Below are positions 7,106 to 13,102 of a DNA stretch of 15,112 bases, piece by piece. The notes below the pieces were generated by a model. That model made no database searches and was not told the DNA's origin. It worked only from the letters and a program-made list of their open reading frames with translations. Within the stretch, counting starts at the first letter, position 1. Each line of letters begins with the position of its first letter. Source of the stretch: Rhodocyclaceae bacterium (GTDB lineage Bacteria; Pseudomonadota; Gammaproteobacteria; Burkholderiales; Rhodocyclaceae). The position numbers were made by a program, and so were the translations under genes. The stretch covers positions 1 through 15,112 of the forward strand of contig JADLGU010000078.1 in NCBI GenBank assembly GCA_020849155.1, in the 5' to 3' direction.

Positions 7106-10100
7106 AACGCTTCTCCAACTGGCCGCTGCGGCGCCAATTCAATCTCGTACTGGCTGCGCTGACCCTGCCGCTGGCAGTGTTGCTGGCCTTTTTTACCTAT
7201 CATGGCGCCGTCGAGCGCTACGAAGAGGCCGCCGCCCAGCTGCTGATACGGGCGCAGACCGCCGGTGCGGAAGCCGAGCGCTTCCTGGGCGAGACCGAAT
7301 CGCTGCTGGCCGCGCTGTCGGCCCGAGCGGGCGGTTCCGGCCAGCGCGGCTGCGACCCGGCCTACGATACCTTCAGGGCGCAGAACCGCGCGTATGCCAA
7401 CCTGCTGCAGGTTGATGTTGCGGGTTTCATTCGTTGTTCGGCCATCCTCCTGAGCGGGACGGCGCCCGCCCGGATGGGACCGATGTATCTGATCGATGCG
7501 GTGCGGGCCCGGCGCGGGCTATACGTGGGGCGGCCGGAGATCAGCTTCATTTCCGGTCGTTGGGTGGTGCCGATCGCCTATCCACTCCAGGATGCCGACG
7601 GTGGCTTTGCCGGTGTGGTCGGCGTCTCCGTCGACCTGGAACGCTTTCGCCCCTCGTCCGCTTCGGTTGGCGCGACGAACCTGATGATCGTCGACGGCGG
7701 CGGGCTGGTACTGGCATCCAGCGAGAGGGCGGTGCTGCAAACCGGGGCACACCACGATACCCGGCTGGTCGCCGCGCTGGCTGCGGCGGAGAGCCGTCCG
7801 GCCGTGCTGCTGGAAGGGGAAACGCCGCGCCTGCACGCCATCGCGCCGGTGAGGGGAACCGGATGGTACGCCGTCGCTGAGGCGGACTATGGACCCTTAC
7901 GCGCAGAATTCTGGCGCCAGGGCCTGATTTTCGGCGCGCTTTCCTTGATGGGGATACTGTCCGGCGTGTGGCTGGGGCGCCGCGTCGAGGAAGCCATTGT
8001 CAAGCCGATCGATGCCCTGGCGTCTTCGGTCAAGACCATCGCCACAGGCGGGCCCCAGGCCCGCATCGTGCCCGGTGGTGCCGAGGAAATCGCCACTGTG
8101 GCGGAGGAGTTCAACCGCATGCTCGACGTGCTCGACGAGGAGACGCGCCGTGCCGGGCGGAGCGAGCAGGAACTCGCCAGCGTGCTGGCCTCGGTCGAAT
8201 CGGCGATATACGCCCTGAGCGGGGATGGCGCCACGCTGCACTATCTCAGCCCGCGCGCCGACCTGCTGTTCGGCAGGGGCGCGCGCGAACTGCTGGTCGA
8301 TCCTGCCCTGCGCCACGCGCAGGTCGTCGAGGCCGACCGGCCGCTCGTCGCCGCCATGCTGCGGCAGCTGGCGGAGACCAACCGGGGCGAGGCCGAGTAT
8401 CGCAGCCGTCGCCCGGACGGCAAGTCCTGCTGGCTGCGCGAGCAATGCCATCTCCTTTACGACAGCGACGGCCGGCCCTGGCGCCAGGTCGGCGTCATCG
8501 CCGACGTCACCGCCCAGCGCCTTATGATCGAGGCGCTGATCGAGAGCGAGAACCGCTTCCGGGTGCTGACCGCGCTGTCGGCCGACTGGTACTGGGAGCA
8601 GGACGAAAACTTCCGCTTCACCCAGATTCAGGGCGTCCCCGGCAGTCTCGACCGCGTTTCCCACAGAAACGACATACTCGGCAAGCGTCGCTGGGAGGCC
8701 GCCACCATCGGGATCGATGCGGCGCAATGGGCCGCGCACCGCGCCCAATTGGAGCGGCACGAGGCCTTCCGCAATTTCGAATACGGCGTCATCATCAAGG
8801 AAGGCGAGGCCCCGGTCTTCGTCTCGGTCAGCGGCGAGCCGGTGTTCGATGCCGCGGGCGTCTTCAAGGGCTACCGCGGCGTCGGCAGCGACATCACGGC
8901 GCGCCGGCGGATGGAGGCGGAACTGCGCCAGAGCGAGGCGCGCCTGCAGCAGGTGCTGGAGGCCACCAGCGAGGGGGTCTGGGATTTCGACATCGCGGCG
9001 CGCGACACGGCCTTCTCGCCGCGTTTCGCCGAGTTGCTGGGCTTCGCGGACGTCGCCGAGCTCAAAACGCGCTTTACCTTCGCCGAGGCGCTGCACCCGG
9101 ACGACGCGGGCAGAGTGTTGGCGGCTCAGGAACAGACGCTGCGCGAAGGCGTGCGCTTCGACGAAACCTACCGCCTGTGCCGCAAGGACGGCGGCTACGG
9201 CTGGTTCCACGGCCGCGGCATTCTGGTGCGCGACGCCGCTAGCCGGCCGGCGCGCTTCGTCGGCGCGCTGGCCGACGTGACGGCGCAGGTGGCCGCGGAT
9301 ATCCAGCTGCGCAAGCTCTCCGCCGCGGTTGAGCAGAGCCCGGTCGCCATCCTCATCACCGACACGCAGGGCAACATCGAATACGCCAATCCGCGCTTCT
9401 GCAAGACCACGGGCTATGCCTTCGACGAGGTGCGCGGCCGCAATCCGCGCTTCCTCAAGTCCGGCGAGACGCCCAGCGGGGAGTACCGGCGCCTGTGGGA
9501 GGCCATCACCCGCGGCGAGGAATGGTCGGGGGAACTGCACAACCGCAGGAAGAACGGCGAGCTGTTCTGGGAGTTCGTGCGCATCATCCCGCTCGTCTCG
9601 GAGAAAGGCGCTGTGACGAACTACCTTGCGGTGAAGGAGGACATCTCGCTGCGCAAGGAGCTCACAGCGCGCGAGCAGCTGCGCCAGGAGCTGATGCTGC
9701 ACCATGCCCGCCTGGCGGCCATGGGCGAGATGGCGGCGGCGCTGGCCCACGAGCTGAACCAGCCCCTGGCCGCCATCGCCAACTTCAGCGGCGTGGTCGA
9801 GAACGGGCTCGCCGCGCCGGAGCCGGATCTCGCCCGGGTGCGCGAAGTGGCGCGTACCATCGCCGAGCAGGCCTTGCGCGCCGGCGACATCGTCTGGCGT
9901 GTGCGCGAGTTTTCGCGCAAGCAGCCTTCCCGGCGCGAGCCGGTCGACCTCAACGCCCTGGTCGGCGACGTGGTGCGCCTGGCCGACATCGCGGCGCGCT
10001 CGCGCGAGGTTGCCTACGAGTACGACCTCGCGCCGGGGTTGCCGCCGGCGTTCATCGACCGCGTGCAGATCGAGCAGGTGCTGCTCAATCTGATCCGCAA

Positions 10101-10404
10101 CGGCGTCGAGGCGATGGAGGACGCGGCAGGGGAAAAACGCTTGACGATCGCCAGCCGCCTGGCCGAGGGCGGCGCCGCCGTCCAGCTCTCGGTGCGCGAT
10201 TGCGGATGTGGTCTGCCGGACCGCATCGCCGTGGACCTGTTCACCCCGTTCTTCACCACCAAGCCGGAGGGCATGGGCATGGGGCTGTCGATCAGCCGCG
10301 GCATCGTCGAGGCGCATGGCGGCCGGCTGTGGGCGGCGCCCAACGCGGGGGCCGGCACGACCTTCTATCTGACCCTGCCGCTGGCTGCTGAGGAGGAAAG
10401 ATGA
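7102..10404 (+). CDS. FixL/DctB-type membrane sensor histidine kinase (dCache-HAMP-4xPAS-HisKA-HATPase)
   Basis: The product is 1100 residues from the GTG start. TM1 (~14-33) and TM2 (~273-291) flank a Cache-type periplasmic domain ('GRWVVPIAYPLQD', 'GTGWYAVAE') with cysteines C84 and C112. HAMP follows (~292-345), then PAS1 (~353-472), PAS2 (~482-604, 'SADWYWEQD'), PAS3 (~608-730) and PAS4 (~737-852, 'AVEQSPVAILITD', ending 'VKEDISL'). The kinase core has 'GEMAAALAHELNQPLAAIANF', where H883 is the predicted phospho-acceptor, then N-box N1000, a G1 box 'DCGCGL' and G2 'GMGMGLSISRGIVEAHGG', typical of FixL, DctB and TodS relatives. The sensor, PAS2 and PAS4 are paralogous to modules of the preceding kinase, yet the catalytic core is of a different subfamily. 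It overlaps the next gene in an ATGA junction, so the FixJ-like regulator is its expected substrate. The signal is unknown. Confidence 0.92.
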   Translation: MKRFSNWPLRRQFNLVLAALTLPLAVLLAFFTYHGAVERYEEAAAQLLIRAQTAGAEAERFLGETESLLAALSARAGGSGQRGCDPAYDTFRAQNRAYANLLQVDVAGFIRCSAILLSGTAPARMGPMYLIDAVRARRGLYVGRPEISFISGRWVVPIAYPLQDADGGFAGVVGVSVDLERFRPSSASVGATNLMIVDGGGLVLASSERAVLQTGAHHDTRLVAALAAAESRPAVLLEGETPRLHAIAPVRGTGWYAVAEADYGPLRAEFWRQGLIFGALSLMGILSGVWLGRRVEEAIVKPIDALASSVKTIATGGPQARIVPGGAEEIATVAEEFNRMLDVLDEETRRAGRSEQELASVLASVESAIYALSGDGATLHYLSPRADLLFGRGARELLVDPALRHAQVVEADRPLVAAMLRQLAETNRGEAEYRSRRPDGKSCWLREQCHLLYDSDGRPWRQVGVIADVTAQRLMIEALIESENRFRVLTALSADWYWEQDENFRFTQIQGVPGSLDRVSHRNDILGKRRWEAATIGIDAAQWAAHRAQLERHEAFRNFEYGVIIKEGEAPVFVSVSGEPVFDAAGVFKGYRGVGSDITARRRMEAELRQSEARLQQVLEATSEGVWDFDIAARDTAFSPRFAELLGFADVAELKTRFTFAEALHPDDAGRVLAAQEQTLREGVRFDETYRLCRKDGGYGWFHGRGILVRDAASRPARFVGALADVTAQVAADIQLRKLSAAVEQSPVAILITDTQGNIEYANPRFCKTTGYAFDEVRGRNPRFLKSGETPSGEYRRLWEAITRGEEWSGELHNRRKNGELFWEFVRIIPLVSEKGAVTNYLAVKEDISLRKELTAREQLRQELMLHHARLAAMGEMAAALAHELNQPLAAIANFSGVVENGLAAPEPDLARVREVARTIAEQALRAGDIVWRVREFSRKQPSRREPVDLNALVGDVVRLADIAARSREVAYEYDLAPGLPPAFIDRVQIEQVLLNLIRNGVEAMEDAAGEKRLTIASRLAEGGAAVQLSVRDCGCGLPDRIAVDLFTPFFTTKPEGMGMGLSISRGIVEAHGGRLWAAPNAGAGTTFYLTLPLAAEEER

Positions 10405-11018
10405 AACCGCAAGGCAAAGTGTGCATCGTCGAGGACGACCCGGTGGTGCGCCAATCGCTGGCGATGCTGCTCGAGTCGCTCGGCATGCAGGTCGCCAGCC
10501 ATGCTTCCGGCCGGGAATTCCTCGACGATCCGCGCTGCGGCGAGTGCGATTGCCTGATCCTCGACGTGCGCATGCCGGGGCTCGGCGGCCTGGAGGTCCA
10601 GGCCCGCATGGCCGAGCGCGGCTTGCCGGTGCCGATCGTCTTCATCACCGGCCATGGCGACGTGCCGATGGCGGTCGAGGCCATGCGCGGCGGCGCCGTC
10701 GATTTCCTGCAAAAACCCTTCAGCAACCGGGTGCTGCTGGAACGGATCGGCCAGGCCATCGCGCGCAAACGCGACCACGCCTGTCTCGCGGGGAGGCAAC
10801 AGGCGGCCGAGGCTCGCCTGGCCGCCCTCAGCCCGCGCGAACGCGAGGTGCTGGAACTGCTGGTCGAAGGTCGCATGAACAAGGCCATTGCCGCCGAACT
10901 GGGCATCAGCGCCAAGACGGTCGAGGATCACCGCGCCAGCATCATGCGGAAGATGCAGGTGCGCTCGGTCGCCGCTCTGGTGCAGGCGGTGATGGATGCC
11001 CGGCCTTCGCCTCGATAG
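10401..11018 (+). CDS. FixJ/NarL-type response regulator (REC + LuxR-type HTH)
   Basis: The product is 205 residues. The receiver (~6-122) has the acidic pocket E11-D12-D13, phospho-acceptor D55 ('LILDVRMPG'), T83 ('FITGHGD') and K105 ('LQKPF'). The 'GHGDVPMAVEAMRGGAVDFLQKPF' run is characteristic of FixJ/TodT-like regulators. The LuxR/GerE-type HTH (~140-200) shows 'LSPREREVLELLVEGRMNKAIA' and 'ISAKTVEDHRASIMRKM'. Phosphorylation should promote dimerisation and DNA binding. A perfect AGGAGG at 10391-10396 and an ATGA overlap with the kinase stop show tight coupling. No hairpin with a T-run follows the TAG, so I see no intrinsic terminator. Its targets are unknown; the dyads at 4038-4052, 4088-4106 and 11052-11069 are candidates for autoregulation or control of the next operon. 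Confidence 0.93.
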   Translation: MKPQGKVCIVEDDPVVRQSLAMLLESLGMQVASHASGREFLDDPRCGECDCLILDVRMPGLGGLEVQARMAERGLPVPIVFITGHGDVPMAVEAMRGGAVDFLQKPFSNRVLLERIGQAIARKRDHACLAGRQQAAEARLAALSPREREVLELLVEGRMNKAIAAELGISAKTVEDHRASIMRKMQVRSVAALVQAVMDARPSPR

Positions 11019-11051
11019 CATTTCCTTTCCCTCCGCATATCACTTTCGTCT

Positions 11052-11069
11052 ATCCGGGAAATTCCGGAT
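11052..11069. repeat. Inverted repeat upstream of the chemoreceptor operon
   Basis: ATCCGG (11052-11057) and CCGGAT (11064-11069) form 6-bp arms around GAAATT. No T-tract follows, so a terminator is unlikely. It lies 34 bp after the FixJ-like gene and 73 bp before the chemoreceptor ATG, a suitable place for an operator of the downstream operon. No -35/-10 pair in the 123-bp gap is convincing. Confidence 0.3.
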
Positions 11070-11097
11070 TCATGGGCGGCCGCGGCGGCCGTAACCG

Positions 11098-11128
11098 GTG
11101 CATGGGGCGCGGTTGGCGCGCCCGGCAC
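11098..11128 (+). other. Strong GC-rich hairpin in the chemoreceptor mRNA leader
   Basis: GGGCGCG (11105-11111) pairs perfectly with CGCGCCC (11117-11123) around the loop GTTGG. The outer GTGC (11098-11101) and GCAC (11125-11128) extend the stem past a small internal loop. It ends two bases before the AGGA Shine-Dalgarno at 11131-11134 of the ATG at 11142. It is not followed by Us, so it is not an intrinsic terminator. It could limit or modulate translation initiation, or merely reflect high GC. Confidence 0.4.
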
Positions 11129-11141
11129 ACAGGAACCGCCC

Positions 11142-12356
11142 ATGGCTCTCCCTGAATACGAGAACCGCGAGGCCGGGAGCATGCTCCCGGTACTTCTGAC
11201 CGCCTCGATCGCGCTGGCGGGCGCCGCCTTCGGCCTGGCAGCCGGCGGCGCCGGCGGCGGAACCGCGACGATCGCCCTGCTGCTGTGCGGTGCCGGCACG
11301 GGGGCCGGATTCTTCCTGCGCCGGCACTTCACCACCCGACTCGAAGCCGCCGCTGCGAGCGCTGCCCAGGCGGGACGGGCCGAGAGCGAGGCCGAAACCG
11401 GCCGCTATCTGGAAAGCCTGCACGCATTGTGCACCGCGGTATTTCCCCGCTGGCAGCGCCATATCGATATCTCCCGCAGCCAGACTGAGGAGGCCGTGAC
11501 CGGCCTGTCGCGAGAGTTTCGGGAAATTTCCACCCGGCTCGACAGCGCGGTGGCCGCTTCGCGCTCGACCGCCGGCAGCCTGTCCGAGGGGGAAGGCATG
11601 ATGGGCACGATCGCCGATGTGCGCGAGGAACTGCTGGCGCTGGTCGCCTCGCTGCGAGGTGTGCTCGAGGCCAAGGTGGCGATGCTGGCCGAGATCCGCA
11701 ATCTGGCGGTCTTCACCGACGAGCTGAAGCGCATGGCCGTAGACGTGGCGAGCATCGCCGCGCAAACCAACCTGCTCGCCCTCAATGCCGCCATCGAGGC
11801 GGCCCGCGCCGGCGAGCACGGACGCGGCTTCGCCGTGGTTGCCGACGAGGTGCGGAAGCTCTCCACCCAGTCGGGCGAGACCGGCAAGCAGATCAGCCAG
11901 AAGGTCGAACTGGTGGCCGCCGCCATCGGCAGCACCCTGGAATGCGCGGACCGGCTGTCGACCAAGGACGACGAGATCATCGGCGGCGCCGAGGAGACGA
12001 TCCAGCGCGTGATCGACCGTTTCAACGGTTCGGCCGGCCAACTGGCGCAGACGGCGGGCCGTCTGGAACAGGAAAGCAGCGGGGTGCGCGAGCAGGTGAC
12101 CCATGTGCTCGTCGATCTCCAGTTTCAGGACCGCGTCAGCCAGATCATGTGCCAGATCGTCAGCGACATCGGGCGCCTCGACCGGCGCGTCGGCGAAGAT
12201 CTCCGCGATCTGGCCGGCGGACGGCCGCCGGCGCCGATCGACCACGAGGACTGGCTCAGGCAGTCCGAGGCCGGCTACACCACGCTCGAGCAGCACACCG
12301 CCGCGGCCGGCACGGGCGCGGCCCAAGCCAGTCCATCCGACATCACTTTCTTCTAG
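11142..12356 (+). CDS. Sensor-less membrane chemoreceptor with a CheZ-like phosphatase motif
   Basis: The product is 404 residues. Two hydrophobic segments (~14-34 and ~40-58) are joined by only a few residues, so there is no periplasmic ligand domain. A long helix leads to the chemoreceptor signalling tip (~200-242: 'IAAQTNLLALNAAIEAARAGE', 'GRGFAVVADEVRKL'), which binds CheA/CheW in this family. The returning helix contains 'LQFQDRVSQ' (326-334), whose F-Q-D-x-x-x-Q matches the CheZ active-site motif (E. coli CheZ D143 and Q147, in 'DFQDLTGQ'). The protein ends in 'PSDITFF', a short acidic/aromatic tail after a flexible linker, recalling the CheY-binding tail of CheZ. I see no NWETF-type CheR tether. 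It is followed after 15 bases by cheY. The receptor assignment is firm; phosphatase activity is inference from the motif and gene order. Confidence 0.85.
   Translation: MALPEYENREAGSMLPVLLTASIALAGAAFGLAAGGAGGGTATIALLLCGAGTGAGFFLRRHFTTRLEAAAASAAQAGRAESEAETGRYLESLHALCTAVFPRWQRHIDISRSQTEEAVTGLSREFREISTRLDSAVAASRSTAGSLSEGEGMMGTIADVREELLALVASLRGVLEAKVAMLAEIRNLAVFTDELKRMAVDVASIAAQTNLLALNAAIEAARAGEHGRGFAVVADEVRKLSTQSGETGKQISQKVELVAAAIGSTLECADRLSTKDDEIIGGAEETIQRVIDRFNGSAGQLAQTAGRLEQESSGVREQVTHVLVDLQFQDRVSQIMCQIVSDIGRLDRRVGEDLRDLAGGRPPAPIDHEDWLRQSEAGYTTLEQHTAAAGTGAAQASPSDITFF
12123..12143 (+). other. CheZ-like F-Q-D-x-x-x-Q motif inside the chemoreceptor
   Basis: This stretch encodes residues 328-334, F-Q-D-R-V-S-Q, on a helix near the membrane-proximal end of the returning arm. 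In E. coli CheZ the corresponding Asp and Gln contact the CheY active site and position the attacking water. The identity of the motif is visible in the sequence; its function here is inferred. Confidence 0.55.
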
Positions 12357-12371
12357 GAGTAAGGAGCAGCC

Positions 12372-12737
12372 ATGGGAAAAACCATCCTCATCGTCGACGA
12401 CTCCGCCTCGCTGCGGCAGGTGGTCAACCTTACCTTGCAGGGCGCGGGATACGAGGTGATCGAGGCCTGCGACGGCAAGGACGCCCTGGTCAAGCTCGAC
12501 GGCAAGAAGGTGCACCTCATCATCTCCGACGTGAACATGCCGAACATGGACGGCATCAGCCTGCTCAAGGAGGTGAAGAAGCATCCCAGCTACAAGTTCA
12601 CCCCGATCATCATGCTGACCACCGAGGCCGGGGAGAACAAGAAACAGGAAGGCCAGGCCGCCGGCGCCAAGGCCTGGGTGGTCAAGCCCTTCCAGCCGCA
12701 GCAGATGCTGGCGGCGGTATCCAAACTGGTCATGTGA
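12372..12737 (+). CDS. cheY: CheY-like single-domain response regulator
   Basis: This 121-residue protein is a stand-alone receiver domain of normal CheY length. The acidic pocket is D9-D10 ('LIVDDS'), the phospho-acceptor is D53 ('IISDVNMPNMDG'), the switch threonine is T83 or T84 ('MLTTEAG') and the conserved lysine is K105 ('VVKPF'). There is no output domain, so it should act by protein-protein contact, as phosphate shuttle, flagellar or pilus effector, or phosphate sink. The strong AAGGAG at 12361-12366 fixes the ATG. It sits between the CheZ-motif receptor and the STAS gene, and CheA lies two genes on. The expected phosphodonor is that CheA and the expected phosphatase is the receptor upstream, both by context. 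Which CheY subfamily it belongs to cannot be told from the sequence alone. Confidence 0.93.
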   Translation: MGKTILIVDDSASLRQVVNLTLQGAGYEVIEACDGKDALVKLDGKKVHLIISDVNMPNMDGISLLKEVKKHPSYKFTPIIMLTTEAGENKKQEGQAAGAKAWVVKPFQPQQMLAAVSKLVM

Positions 12738-12747
12738 GGAGTTCCCC

Positions 12748-13077
12748 ATGAGCTTGCTTGTCGAAAACACGCCCTCCGGCTGCCGCCTGCGCATCGACGG
12801 CGAGATGACCGTCGCCTGCGCGGCGAACCTGCGCGACGAGATCCTGGCCGCCCTGTCGTCGCGGGACGGCGCCGAGATCGAGGTGGACCTCTCCGGGGTC
12901 AGCGAGATCGACAGCGCCGGGCTGCAGCTGATGCTGCAGCTCAAGCGCAGGTGCGGCCCCCGCCTGCGCCTGGTCAACCACTCGCAGGCGGTGCTGCAGA
13001 TCCTCGACCTGAGCAACGCGGCGGCGCACTTCGGCGATCCCGTGGTGATCCCGTCCAAAGAGAAGGCCTGCCCCTGA
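12748..13077 (+). CDS. STAS-domain protein (anti-sigma-factor-antagonist-like)
   Basis: This 109-residue single-domain soluble protein fits the STAS fold: an N-terminal strand 'CRLRIDGEMTV', a helix 'ANLRDEILAAL', the strand 'IEVDLSGVSEIDSAGLQLMLQL' with the D55-S56-A-G-L signature, then 'RLRLVNHSQAVLQILDLSN'. In SpoIIAA/RsbV relatives the serine at this position is phosphorylated by an RsbW-type kinase to switch partners. S56 is present, so the protein is potentially switchable, but no RsbW-type kinase or sigma factor is encoded in the window. The Shine-Dalgarno GAGGAG overlaps the cheY stop and the gap is 10 bases. Its place between cheY and cheA implies a role in the same pathway, as output or modulator; this is inference. 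Confidence 0.85.
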   Translation: MSLLVENTPSGCRLRIDGEMTVACAANLRDEILAALSSRDGAEIEVDLSGVSEIDSAGLQLMLQLKRRCGPRLRLVNHSQAVLQILDLSNAAAHFGDPVVIPSKEKACP

Positions 13078-13102
13078 TCCACAGTGACCGGAGGAAACGA
13101 TC

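Noticed and set aside
7897..10317. Very long open frame (806 codons) antisense to the FixL-type kinase
   Set aside because: Its product is low-complexity, rich in Arg, His, Ala and Gly with no domain pattern, while the plus strand encodes a complete multi-domain kinase. Long antisense frames are expected in GC-rich coding DNA.
11052..11069. Intrinsic terminator after the FixJ-like gene
   Set aside because: The hairpin stem is short and not followed by a T-run.
11070..13082. 670-codon minus-strand open frame across the chemoreceptor, cheY and STAS genes
   Set aside because: It spans three well-supported plus-strand genes and their gaps and has no recognisable domain, so it is a codon-bias shadow.
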